DNA of 64,000 nucleotides from JBCBDX01 sp039815825 (GTDB lineage: Bacteria > Pseudomonadota > Alphaproteobacteria > Rhizobiales > Rhizobiaceae): contig JBCBYO010000012.1 in the NCBI GenBank assembly GCA_039815825.1, forward strand, positions 21,830-85,829, read 5' to 3'. Both the position numbers and the translations under genes were made by a program. Positions within the stretch are counted from its first letter, which is position 1. Each line of letters starts with the position of its first letter. This document shows, one piece after another, positions 39,049-47,824 of the stretch. Under the pieces are notes generated by a model. It saw only the letters and a program-made list of their open reading frames with translations. It was not told where the DNA came from and did not search any database.

Positions 39049-39806
39049 GGGTTTTGCCTGGCCGGGCTTCTGTAGACGTAACGATACGCTTCCTCGAAGC
39101 CCAGTCGCTCATAAAGGCCTCGCGCGGATTGGTTTTTCCCCTCAACCTGGAGCCATGCTTTCTTGGCACCTTGAGTATGTGCCCAACGGAGCGCCGTTCG
39201 GACAATAGAGCGGCCATAGCCTTGTGCGCGCTTATCTTCCCGTACGGCAATGTCAAACAAGCCAGCCATATCATTATCATGAACGCAGAGGGCACATGCA
39301 ATCGGACCGGCATCATCCTCCATCACGAACATGCCGGTCGGCGGACGTATCGCCTCCAAAACTTCTGTCAGGCCGGGCTTGTGAACTCGATTGTCGTGGT
39401 TGAGCTGAATAGCTGTATCCACAAATCGGCCGATGTCCTTCAATGGCAACTGGTCGATTGCGCCATCTATGTCCATCTCTTCCAAATTACCGACCAATAC
39501 GCATGTTTCGTCGATACGGGGCCAACCTGCGCTGTCGAAGAACGATTGCAGCGGCGCCGGGGCAAGGGGTGACATGCGAAAAACGATCGGGCGCGAGTAG
39601 GAATCGAAGCGTTTGCGAATGCGCGCAATCCGCGCCTCAATGTCAGCGTAATCAGCCGGGTCCAAAGGGTTTACAGAATTCAATCTGCGTGACGGGTGGC
39701 TCGCTGTAAGCCGAACAGCCCAACTGCCGTCATAGTGGACACTGGAAGCGGGCCATGATCTGAAGCCAACCGCTTCAAGTCGTCTTACAAAGGCCAAGCC
39801 TGGCAT
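39045..39806 (-). CDS. GNAT family N-acetyltransferase
   Basis: The C-terminal half is a GNAT domain, with the acetyl-CoA loop VREDKRAQGYGRSIVRTALRW and the GLYERLGFEEAYRYVYR end. The N-terminal half is divergent (a tandem or degenerate GNAT fold of about 110 residues), so it resembles the two-domain acetyltransferases that sit between argJ and mutT in Hyphomicrobiales. I chose ATG 39806 because it has CGGAG five bases before it and starts one base after the argJ stop, giving coupling; ATGs at 39827 and 39839 overlap argJ. Substrate unknown. Confidence 0.9.
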   Translation of the reverse strand: MPGLAFVRRLEAVGFRSWPASSVHYDGSWAVRLTASHPSRRLNSVNPLDPADYADIEARIARIRKRFDSYSRPIVFRMSPLAPAPLQSFFDSAGWPRIDETCVLVGNLEEMDIDGAIDQLPLKDIGRFVDTAIQLNHDNRVHKPGLTEVLEAIRPPTGMFVMEDDAGPIACALCVHDNDMAGLFDIAVREDKRAQGYGRSIVRTALRWAHTQGAKKAWLQVEGKNQSARGLYERLGFEEAYRYVYRSPARQNP

Positions 39807-39807
39807 A

Positions 39808-41037
39808 TCAGCTCCGATAGTCGCCATTGATCGCGACATATTCTTTGGTCAAGTCACAGCCCCAAACCGTAAATTCGCCATCTCCAAGACCAATATCTAC
39901 CCGGATGTCAATGTCGGCTTTGGCCATGGCATCGACGATCGTTGTTTCATCGAATTTTGGGTCGCGCTCGCCCTCAAAGGCTACCCTGGCACCGCAGAAC
40001 CAAATCGACAGGAGATCGCGGTCGGCCGGTTCTCCAGCTTTGCCGACGGCCATGACAACCCGGCCCCAATTGGCATCAGCTCCGGCGATCGCTGTCTTCA
40101 CCAACGGGGAATTTACAATGGACAGCCCAATTTTCTTGGCAGATTGCTTCGAAACAGCGCCCGTAACATCTACTTTGATCCGGCGTGAAATGCCTTCGCC
40201 ATCACCCACTATTTGCAGGGCTAAATCATGCATGCAAGCCGCGATTGCGCTTTTCAACTCAGTATAGTCGACCCCGCTCGGTTCGGTGATTTCCCGGTTG
40301 AGCGCATTGCCGGTTGCGAACGCCAAAAGCGTGTCAGACGTTGACGTATCACTGTCCACGGAAACGGCGTTGAATGTTGCGCCAACAGTGTCTGACAGCA
40401 TGCGCTGCAAGCACTCCGCAGACACATTGGCGTCGGTGACGATATAGGCCAGCATCGTTGCCATGTCGGGCGCAATCATGCCCGCGCCCTTTGCAAAGCC
40501 GCTGACCGTTACGGAATTGCCGTCGATGGAAATTGTCCGCGTGCTGAGTTTGGGAAACGTATCGGTTGTCATGATCGCCTGAGCAGCCGAGAGCCAGCCA
40601 TTTGGTTGCACTTGCTCGATCGTGTTTGCCAAAACGGCTTCAAACTTGGCGGCATCCAGTGGCTCACCAATTACACCGGTCGATGAAACAAAGACTTCAT
40701 TGATCTGACACCCGACAGCTTTTGCGGCCATCGAGACGGTAGCATCGGCCGCTTCCCGGCCTTTCTTGCCAGTGAAAGCGTTCGCGTTGCCAGAGTTTAC
40801 GACCAATATCCGTGCTTTACCTTTCTCCAAGTGCAAGCGGCAAATGTCGACGGGCGCCGAGGGACATTTTGATTGGGTAAGAACACCCGCAACTGTGGCT
40901 GGCTGATCAAAGACCATGACCATCACGTCTTCGCGCCCGGCATATTTGATGCCGGCTTGCGCTGACGCCATACCAACCCCGCTTAACGTCGGCATGGACG
41001 GTGGCGAAGCGGGCGCCAGTGGTGAAATGTTCGACAT
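39808..41037 (-). CDS. argJ: Bifunctional glutamate N-acetyltransferase/amino-acid acetyltransferase
   Basis: ArgJ recycles the acetyl group between ornithine and glutamate in the arginine pathway and can also start it with acetyl-CoA. The 409-residue protein shows the autocleavage site MATMLAYIVTDA, in which the Thr becomes the nucleophile of the beta chain after self-cleavage, at about residue 197. The alpha chain has the ARILVVNSGNANAFTG signature. The C-terminal part has SPLVKTAIAGADANWGRVV. Whether it is mono- or bifunctional cannot be settled from sequence. It is second in a minus-strand run after the parvulin gene (12 bases) and before the GNAT gene. Confidence 0.96.
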   Translation of the reverse strand: MSNISPLAPASPPSMPTLSGVGMASAQAGIKYAGREDVMVMVFDQPATVAGVLTQSKCPSAPVDICRLHLEKGKARILVVNSGNANAFTGKKGREAADATVSMAAKAVGCQINEVFVSSTGVIGEPLDAAKFEAVLANTIEQVQPNGWLSAAQAIMTTDTFPKLSTRTISIDGNSVTVSGFAKGAGMIAPDMATMLAYIVTDANVSAECLQRMLSDTVGATFNAVSVDSDTSTSDTLLAFATGNALNREITEPSGVDYTELKSAIAACMHDLALQIVGDGEGISRRIKVDVTGAVSKQSAKKIGLSIVNSPLVKTAIAGADANWGRVVMAVGKAGEPADRDLLSIWFCGARVAFEGERDPKFDETTIVDAMAKADIDIRVDIGLGDGEFTVWGCDLTKEYVAINGDYRS

Positions 41038-41049
41038 CTCGATCTCGGA

Positions 41050-41937
41050 TTATTGCGGCTGTGGCACCTGAATTGCCGCTTCATAAGCCGTTTTCAGCTC
41101 GGGATCTGCGATGGCAATATCGGTTTGACCACGCAAGTCTTGAAGAAGTGCCCCATATTTTTCACGAAAAATACCAGACTGGATCTGGCCGGCAACTTGT
41201 TCGAAGGGCGGCGGTTGAACGGGGCGTGCATCTTCAACCTTGATCACGTGAAAACCGAACTGTGTTTGCACGGGATCGCGCGTGAACTCACCAACCGTCA
41301 AGCTGAACGCCGCTGCCTCAAATTCCGGCACCATACGTCCGCGCGTAAAGTAGCCGAGGTCGCCGCCTTGGGGTCCTGACGGTCCGGTCGACCGTTCTTG
41401 GGCCAAGGTTACAAAATCCGCGCCGGCTTCCAGCTCGGCGATTATTTCTCTTGCTTCCGCTTCCGTCGCTACGAGAATATGACGCGCATTGACTTCATTT
41501 TCGGCTGGTCTGCTGGATATTTCTGCATCGTAACGCGCGCGTACCTCTGCCTCAGTGACACTTTGGACAACTTCCTGATTGAAGAGTTCATTGTGCAGCG
41601 CTCTGTCCTTTAAAAAATCCAAGCGTCGTTGAAATTCGAGGTCGTCAGCAACCCCTTGGGCATCAGCTCGTGCTGCCAGCAGGCGGATGTCGATGAGCGC
41701 AAGTAGCGCGGCTGCTCGTCTCTGCGGCGCTGGCACTTGGCCAAGCTGGTCCTGCAGGTCGTTTAGTGCAAATTCCAGATCGCGGTTGGTGATTGGCTTG
41801 CCCGCCACAGTAGCTACCTGTGCGTCTGGATCCAGCGGCGCGGTTCCGTCTTGGGCAAAGCTCTGCGATGTTGCGGTTGCGGCGATTGCCAACGCTGAGA
41901 CAATACAAAATCCACGGAAGTTTTTCAAAAAATGCAT
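41050..41937 (-). CDS. Periplasmic peptidyl-prolyl isomerase (parvulin, PpiC/SurA-like)
   Basis: The 295-residue protein has a signal peptide to about residue 29 (FCIVSALAIAATATSQSFAQD), a SurA_N-like helical part (30-135) and a parvulin domain at about 150-240 with VNARHILVATEAEAREIIAEL, GPSGPQGGDLGYFTRGRMVPEFE and FGFHVIKVEDARP. It helps fold outer-membrane and periplasmic proteins. It is directly upstream of argJ and divergent from secA (222 bases between starts), the same order as in other genomes of the group, where SecA feeds polypeptides into the periplasm and this foldase receives them. The C-terminus has a short helix, AYEAAIQVPQPQ. Confidence 0.94.
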   Translation of the reverse strand: MHFLKNFRGFCIVSALAIAATATSQSFAQDGTAPLDPDAQVATVAGKPITNRDLEFALNDLQDQLGQVPAPQRRAAALLALIDIRLLAARADAQGVADDLEFQRRLDFLKDRALHNELFNQEVVQSVTEAEVRARYDAEISSRPAENEVNARHILVATEAEAREIIAELEAGADFVTLAQERSTGPSGPQGGDLGYFTRGRMVPEFEAAAFSLTVGEFTRDPVQTQFGFHVIKVEDARPVQPPPFEQVAGQIQSGIFREKYGALLQDLRGQTDIAIADPELKTAYEAAIQVPQPQ

Positions 41938-42159
41938 ATTTGTACCAAACGGCCCTTAGTTAACGATTTTCATGTGGAACAATCGCCGCAACAAACGGAT
42001 CAGAGTGTCGGCGTTGACATCCATTTGGGCCACTCTTATCTGTCGGCCATCGTCGCGTCCACCGTACACATGTGATTGATGCGTGATACCGGTTAGATCG
42101 CAGCCCGCATTCCTGCCAGGCAATGGCTCGCGGCACATCGTCAAGAAGGATTTTCAACA

Positions 42160-45027
42160 ATGGTCAGCCTCGGTGGTATTGCCCGCAAAGTTTTTGGGTC
42201 GCCCAATGATCGTCGTTTGAAAGGCTACAGTGCCCGTGTGCCCGCGATTAATGCGCTTGAGCAGCAAATGGAAGCGCTCAGCGATGAAGAGCTTCGTGCC
42301 AAGACTTCAGAATTTCGTGAACGCTTCAAAGGCGGTGAAAGTCTGGATGACCTGCTTGTAGAGGCGTTTGCTGTTGCCCGTGAGGGTTCAAAGCGGGCGT
42401 TGGGTATGCGTCCGTTCGACGTGCAGCTGATCGGTGGGATGGTTCTGCACGATCGATCCATTTCAGAAATGCGTACGGGTGAAGGTAAGACCTTGGTGGC
42501 TACATTGCCGGTCTATCTCAATGCCATCGCGCAACGCGGCGTGCACGTCGTTACCGTGAACGACTATCTGGCAACGCGCGACGCTGAATGGATGGGAAAG
42601 CTTTACGCCTTCCTCGGCCTAACCACTGGGGTGATCGTTCAAGGTATGGATGACCAAGCGCGCCAAGAAGCCTACAAGTGCGACGTGACCTATGCGACAA
42701 ACAATGAGTTGGGTTTCGATTATCTTCGCGACAATATGAAGTATGAGCGCGCGCAGATGGTGCAGCGTGGGCACTTCTTCGCAATCGTTGACGAGGTCGA
42801 TTCTATCCTTATCGATGAGGCGCGTACGCCGCTCATTATTTCCGGGCCGCTCGAGGATCGCTCTGATCTTTACAAGCAAATTGACACGTTCATTCCGCAA
42901 TTGCTTCCGGAAGACTATGAAGTTGATGAAAAGCAAAAATCGACGACCTTTACTGAGGAAGGTACAGAAAAACTTGAGCGATTGCTGGAAGAGGCCGGTC
43001 AGCTAAAAGGTGACAACCTTTATGACGTTGAAAACGTTTCGATCGTTCACCACGTCAATAACGCGTTGCGGGCCCATGCGCTTTTTCAAAAAGACAAGGA
43101 CTACATCGTCAAAGACGATCAAATCGTGATCATTGACGAGTTTACGGGCCGTCAGATGCAGGGTCGCCGCTTTTCCGAAGGTTTGCACCAGGCATTGGAA
43201 GCCAAGGAACGTGTGACGATCCAACCGGAAAACCAGACGTTGGCTTCGGTAACATTCCAGAATTATTTCCGTATGTATGAGAAGCTGGCCGGCATGACGG
43301 GTACAGCCGCGACGGAAGCGGAGGAATTTGGCAATATTTACGGTCTTCAAGTCATCGAAGTACCGACAAACCTGCCCGTACAACGCATCGATGAAGATGA
43401 TGAAGTATACCGGACCGTCGAAGAAAAATTCGACGCTGTGGTTTTGGACATCATCGACAGCCAAGTTCGCAAGCAGCCCGTGCTCGTCGGCACCACGTCG
43501 ATTGAAAAGTCTGAAGTTCTCTCTCGCATGCTGTCCGACAAGAAGTATCTTGGCGGTCTCTCCGAGAAGCTCAAAAGCCGTCTTGATGAGATCAAACCGG
43601 GCAAGGAACAGGAACTTCGCGAATATTTGGAAAAGGGAATTGCCGATCTTGATATCGTAATCAAGAAAGGTGGCGTAACCCATGAAGTATTGAACGCCCG
43701 CCAACACGAGCGTGAGGCATTCATCGTGGCGCAGGCCGGTGTTCCGGGCGCTGTCACCATCGCGACGAACATGGCTGGTCGCGGTACCGATATTAAACTT
43801 GGCGGCAACGTTGAAATGCGTGTTGCGCAAGAAATCGGCGACTTACCTGAGGGCGATGAGCGCACCGCCAAGGAAGCGGCCATTACTGCTGAGGTCGAAA
43901 AACTAAAGCAGGAAGCGCTCGAGGCCGGTGGGCTTTATGTCTTGGCAACCGAGCGGCATGAAAGCCGCCGGATCGACAACCAGTTGCGTGGGCGTTCAGG
44001 CCGACAAGGTGACCCGGGCCGTTCGAAGTTTTATCTGTCGCTGCAAGATGATCTGATGCGCATCTTCGGTTCCGACCGGATGGACGGCATGTTGCAGAAG
44101 CTAGGCCTGCGTGATGGCGAAGCCATTGTGCACCCTTGGATCAACAAGGCTTTGGAAAAAGCTCAGAAGAAGGTTGAAGCGCGCAACTTCGACATTCGCA
44201 AAAACCTTCTGAAATATGACGATGTGATGAACGATCAGCGGAAGGTTGTCTTCGAGCAGCGCCTCGACATCATGGACGGTAAAGACATTGAAGAGACCGT
44301 CAAAGAAATGCGTCAGGATGTCGTCGAGGAGCTCGTTGAAAAGAATATCCCTGAGAATGCTTATGCAGAGCAATGGGATGTTGATGGCCTGGAAGAGGGT
44401 GTTCGTTCGCTGTTGAATTTGGATGTGCCGGTCCGCGATTGGGTCGCGGAAGAGGGCATCGCGGAAGATGATATTCTCGAGCGTTTGTCAGAAGCGACCG
44501 AGAAAGCCGCTGCCACGCGCAAGGCCGAATTTGGCGACGATGTGATGGAGTATGTTGAGAAATCCGTCATTTTGCAGACCATTGATCATCTCTGGCGTGA
44601 GCACCTTGTTGCCCTTGATCATTTGCGATCGGTGATCGGTTTCCGGGGTTATGCGCAGCGCGATCCGCTCCAAGAATATAAAGGTGAGGCGTTTGAACTC
44701 TTCCAAAGCATGCTCGCCAATTTGCGCTCTGCGGTAACATCGCAATTGATGCGGGTGCAGTTGGTCCGGGAGGCCGCGGACGCACCAATGCCGAGCGCCC
44801 CGGCGATGCAATCAAAGCGTGAAGCTGAGACCGGCAATCAAGGCGGCGCTTCCGCCAATCCTGCTCCGGCGGCGGCCGCTTCGGTTGGCGCTGTGGGCTT
44901 GGGGATTGTTGCACCTGAAGATCGCGACCCGGAAGACCCGTCGACTTGGGGTAAGGTGGGTCGCAACGAGCTTTGCCCCTGTGGTTCCGGTAAGAAATTC
45001 AAGCATTGCCACGGCGCTTTTGTTTAA
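42160..45027 (+). CDS. secA: Preprotein translocase ATPase SecA
   Basis: SecA drives preproteins through SecYEG with ATP. The 955-residue protein has the full set of family domains: NBD1 with Walker A SEMRTGEGKTLVATLPVYL and DEVDSILIDEARTPL, the preprotein cross-linking domain (about 220-370), NBD2 with ATNMAGRGTDIKLGGNV and RRIDNQLRGRSGRQGDPG, the helical scaffold and wing domains, and a C-terminal zinc motif CPCGSGKKFKHCHG that binds SecB. Length is slightly above the E. coli enzyme (901) owing to a longer wing/linker region with an alanine/proline tract (NPAPAAAASVGAVG). No overlap with neighbours; a hairpin follows the stop. Confidence 0.99.
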   Translation: MVSLGGIARKVFGSPNDRRLKGYSARVPAINALEQQMEALSDEELRAKTSEFRERFKGGESLDDLLVEAFAVAREGSKRALGMRPFDVQLIGGMVLHDRSISEMRTGEGKTLVATLPVYLNAIAQRGVHVVTVNDYLATRDAEWMGKLYAFLGLTTGVIVQGMDDQARQEAYKCDVTYATNNELGFDYLRDNMKYERAQMVQRGHFFAIVDEVDSILIDEARTPLIISGPLEDRSDLYKQIDTFIPQLLPEDYEVDEKQKSTTFTEEGTEKLERLLEEAGQLKGDNLYDVENVSIVHHVNNALRAHALFQKDKDYIVKDDQIVIIDEFTGRQMQGRRFSEGLHQALEAKERVTIQPENQTLASVTFQNYFRMYEKLAGMTGTAATEAEEFGNIYGLQVIEVPTNLPVQRIDEDDEVYRTVEEKFDAVVLDIIDSQVRKQPVLVGTTSIEKSEVLSRMLSDKKYLGGLSEKLKSRLDEIKPGKEQELREYLEKGIADLDIVIKKGGVTHEVLNARQHEREAFIVAQAGVPGAVTIATNMAGRGTDIKLGGNVEMRVAQEIGDLPEGDERTAKEAAITAEVEKLKQEALEAGGLYVLATERHESRRIDNQLRGRSGRQGDPGRSKFYLSLQDDLMRIFGSDRMDGMLQKLGLRDGEAIVHPWINKALEKAQKKVEARNFDIRKNLLKYDDVMNDQRKVVFEQRLDIMDGKDIEETVKEMRQDVVEELVEKNIPENAYAEQWDVDGLEEGVRSLLNLDVPVRDWVAEEGIAEDDILERLSEATEKAAATRKAEFGDDVMEYVEKSVILQTIDHLWREHLVALDHLRSVIGFRGYAQRDPLQEYKGEAFELFQSMLANLRSAVTSQLMRVQLVREAADAPMPSAPAMQSKREAETGNQGGASANPAPAAAASVGAVGLGIVAPEDRDPEDPSTWGKVGRNELCPCGSGKKFKHCHGAFV

Positions 45028-45069
45028 CCGTTCAATGGATTGATCCACCGGCGTTTGCGCCGCGAACGG
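45028..45069 (+). terminator. Nested hairpin after secA, possible terminator
   Basis: Immediately after the secA stop, CCGTTC (45028-45033) can pair with GAACGG (45064-45069), and inside it CGGCG (45049-45053) pairs with CGCCG (45058-45062) around a TTTG loop. A-rich sequence follows, without a T tract, so it is not a standard intrinsic terminator; it may end or stabilise the secA transcript in part. Confidence 0.35.
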
Positions 45070-45116
45070 AAAATTAAACCCGAGCGGTTACTTTGTTGGC
45101 TCGGAGGCCAAGAAAG

Positions 45117-46523
45117 TTGCGGTTTTCAGCTGTTGAGACAACCAACGCTTTTCTGCCTGCGGTGCTCTCTGATAGAGTAAGGCCGTTGGCAGAAAAGGCG
45201 GATCAGATCCTTTTTGGAGGTGGCGATGTTGCGCGCACCCAGCGGGCGTCGCTTGCTGCCTTCGTGATCCGTATTGTCAGCGCAGTAATTGCATTTGTCT
45301 CGCAGATCGCGTTTGCCCGGATGATGGGTATCCAAGACTATGGAATTTTTGTCCTGGTTTGGATCTCGATGGTTATTTTGGGCAGCCTGTCGTGCCTTGG
45401 CTTTCAAACCGCAATCATTCGTTTTGTCCCTCAATATCGGGAAAAGGGCAGTTTTGACCGCATGCGCGGTATACTGCTCGCGAGCCGATTGGTGGTGTTG
45501 GCGGCCTCAACGGTATCGGCGCTGTCGGTTATCGCAGTTACTTGGTTTGCTCGTGATTGGATCGAACCTTACTATATATTGCCGTTTATTATCGGGGCTT
45601 TGTGCCTTCCGATGATTTCGCTCGGCGATACGCTGGACGGGACTGCACGCGCGCAAGGTTGGACGATCCGCGCGCTTACGCCCAGCTATCTCATTCGTCC
45701 GCTGCTTATCTTGGTCTTTATGGCTTGTGCTTATGTGGCGGGCTATGAGATCGATGCTTTGCTTGGGCTTCAATGCGCCGTGGTTGCCTCTTACGTGACA
45801 ACCATTGGACAGCTGTTCCTCGTCACCAAAGATATTGATGCGACCATACCCAAAGGACCGCGCACCTATCTGACCGGACTTTGGGTCAAAGTTGCCCTTC
45901 CCATTTTCCTTGTTGAAGGGTTTTTCTTTCTGCTCATCAACGCCGACACGTTGATGGTTGGCCTGCTCATGTCACCTACCGATGTCGCGATTTATTTTGC
46001 GACCGTAAAGACACTCGCCCTAGTGCACTTTGTTTTCTTTGCCGTGAAGGCGGGTATTGCGCATCGATTTGCCGCGTTGTTGGCTGACGGTGAGAAAAAT
46101 GCGGTTCATGACATGGCGCTGCGCAGCGTAGTGTGGACCTTCTGGCCGTCCCTGTTGATGGGGCTTGTTTTGCTAGCTTGCGCACCCCTGTTGCTGACTT
46201 TGTTTGGCGCTGAATATCGGGAAGGGTATCCGCTCCTTTTCATTCTCGTTTCGGGCGTGGTGTTACGCGCCGCTATTGGGCCTGCCGAGAGCCTTTTAAA
46301 TATGACCGGCCACCAAAATGCTTGTGCGGTGGTGTTTGGAAGCGTCCTCGTCGTGAATATCGCGCTTAACGCCGCGCTTATTCCGTCAATGGGTCTGTAC
46401 GGCGCGGCTACGGCCACTTTTTTGGCAACTTTGATCGAGGTGTTTGCCCTTTATCAACTGGTTTACCGGCGTATAGGCGTGCGGATGTCTATCCTGACAG
46501 CGCGAAACTTGGCAGCGATTTAA
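45117..46523 (+). CDS. Polysaccharide flippase (Wzx/MATE-type, oligosaccharide exporter)
   Basis: The protein (468 aa from the chosen start) is a polytopic membrane protein of about 14 helices, with the lipopolysaccharide flippase pattern: RTQRASLAAFVIRIVSAVIAFVSQIAFARMMG, then IQDYGIFVLVWISMVILGSL and LSCLGFQTAIIRFVPQYREKG. It resembles the Wzx group that flips lipid-linked oligosaccharides. The frame opens at TTG 45093, but the GGAGG at 45103-45107 favours the TTG at 45117; no ATG is suitable. The next gene is a CelD-like acyltransferase 4 bases on, so the pair probably makes and modifies a surface glycan. Which glycan is unknown. Confidence 0.88.
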   Translation: MRFSAVETTNAFLPAVLSDRVRPLAEKADQILFGGGDVARTQRASLAAFVIRIVSAVIAFVSQIAFARMMGIQDYGIFVLVWISMVILGSLSCLGFQTAIIRFVPQYREKGSFDRMRGILLASRLVVLAASTVSALSVIAVTWFARDWIEPYYILPFIIGALCLPMISLGDTLDGTARAQGWTIRALTPSYLIRPLLILVFMACAYVAGYEIDALLGLQCAVVASYVTTIGQLFLVTKDIDATIPKGPRTYLTGLWVKVALPIFLVEGFFFLLINADTLMVGLLMSPTDVAIYFATVKTLALVHFVFFAVKAGIAHRFAALLADGEKNAVHDMALRSVVWTFWPSLLMGLVLLACAPLLLTLFGAEYREGYPLLFILVSGVVLRAAIGPAESLLNMTGHQNACAVVFGSVLVVNIALNAALIPSMGLYGAATATFLATLIEVFALYQLVYRRIGVRMSILTARNLAAI

Positions 46524-46527
46524 AGCG

Positions 46528-47823
46528 ATGGCAGCGATACCAGTCCTTGAAGAAAACGTGCTCGTTCCAGCCAATGCTGATTTTGGTTTGGATGTGCCGC
46601 CGCTTGCGTTTGATGGTGATGCGCGCAGTAATCCGGACAAGGCTGCCCAGCGAAAGTTGGTGGTTTTTCCATCGGAGGCCGGTTTTGATATTTTGCCGGA
46701 CATAGATCGGATTACCGACTACGCGCTGGAGCCAAATATTTTCTTTTCGCCGCGATTTGCAATTCCTGGCCTGTCGCGCTTGGACGACCGGGATGTTCGT
46801 CTGCTCTTGTTGCACGACCAATCAGATGACGATCTGTCCGGCAAGCGGGTCGGCAATGTGTGTCTGATGATGCCTTTTACGGTTGAAAAACCGAGCTTTC
46901 AGATCGGCCCTGACATTGTACGAGCATGGTCCAACCCGTATGGCCCTTACGGCCTGCCGCTGATTGAGCGCCGTGGCAGCGAACAGATCGTTGATGATTT
47001 CTTTGCGACACTTGGGCAACCGGGCGTCCAACTACCCAAGATCGTGGTGTTCCCCGATATTTTTATGGACAGTCCACTAGCTTCGTTGATCAGGGCGACA
47101 GCCCTTTCGGCCGGTTTGCCGATGGCTACCGCAAAGCCGGTCAACCGGCCGTGGTTGGATGCCACTATTGATGCTGACAGTTACTTGCATAACGCCATCA
47201 GCCCGCATCATCGCCGAAACCTTGGCCGGTTGTGGCGAAAACTCGAAAAGCTTGGCAGGGTCGAGTATGACATAGCCCGTTCCCCCGAGCAGGTGCGTTT
47301 GCAAATGGAAGAGTTTCTTCTGCTTGAAAATGCGGGTTGGAAAGGGCGCAAGCGGACGTCTCTAGCCGCTGATCGTTATCGAGCCGCCTTTGCGCGCGAG
47401 GCAGTGAACTTGCTCGCCGAACGGGACCGGTCGCGGATTTTCACCCTTTCACTTGAAGGTCGCGTCATCGCTTCGCTCATTGTGTTTATCGAAGGTGGTC
47501 GGGCCTGGACTTGGAAGACGACCTACGACGAGACGATGCGAGAATTGTCGCCCGGCATGCAACTGATGACCCGGGTTACCGAAACTCTTTTGGATGATCC
47601 GAACGTGACGTCTGCCGATAGTTGTGCACTTCCCGATCATCCGGTTATGAGCCGCATTTGGACACAATCGCGCGCGGTCACCACGCTTGTCGTGGGTACG
47701 CATCAAGCAAAGGATCGGGACGTTCGCCAAGTTGCGTCGCAAATCGATCTTTATCGTTCAACGAAAGAAACGGCGAAGTCCGTCGCTGACAAAGTACGCA
47801 GTATTTTCGATCGCAAATGCTAG
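46528..47823 (+). CDS. CelD/BcsL-like GNAT acyltransferase
   Basis: The 431-residue protein has a C-terminal GNAT_6 (CelD/BcsL) domain at about 220-390, seen in SPHHRRNLGRLWRKLEKLG, then FAREAVNLLAERDRSRIFTLSLEGRVIASLIVFIEGG and WTWKTTYDETMRELSPGMQLM. The N-terminal part (30-210) resembles the same fold without clear motifs. The family is tied to extracellular polysaccharide or cellulose systems, acylating sugars or peptides. It follows the flippase gene by four bases. It converges on the acyl-CoA synthetase gene with a single base between stops. Confidence 0.82.
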   Translation: MAAIPVLEENVLVPANADFGLDVPPLAFDGDARSNPDKAAQRKLVVFPSEAGFDILPDIDRITDYALEPNIFFSPRFAIPGLSRLDDRDVRLLLLHDQSDDDLSGKRVGNVCLMMPFTVEKPSFQIGPDIVRAWSNPYGPYGLPLIERRGSEQIVDDFFATLGQPGVQLPKIVVFPDIFMDSPLASLIRATALSAGLPMATAKPVNRPWLDATIDADSYLHNAISPHHRRNLGRLWRKLEKLGRVEYDIARSPEQVRLQMEEFLLLENAGWKGRKRTSLAADRYRAAFAREAVNLLAERDRSRIFTLSLEGRVIASLIVFIEGGRAWTWKTTYDETMRELSPGMQLMTRVTETLLDDPNVTSADSCALPDHPVMSRIWTQSRAVTTLVVGTHQAKDRDVRQVASQIDLYRSTKETAKSVADKVRSIFDRKC

Positions 47824-47824
47824 A

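Noticed and set aside
43003..43830. 275-codon open frame antisense to secA
   Set aside because: Same reason: a shadow of a certain gene, with no domain or signal of its own.
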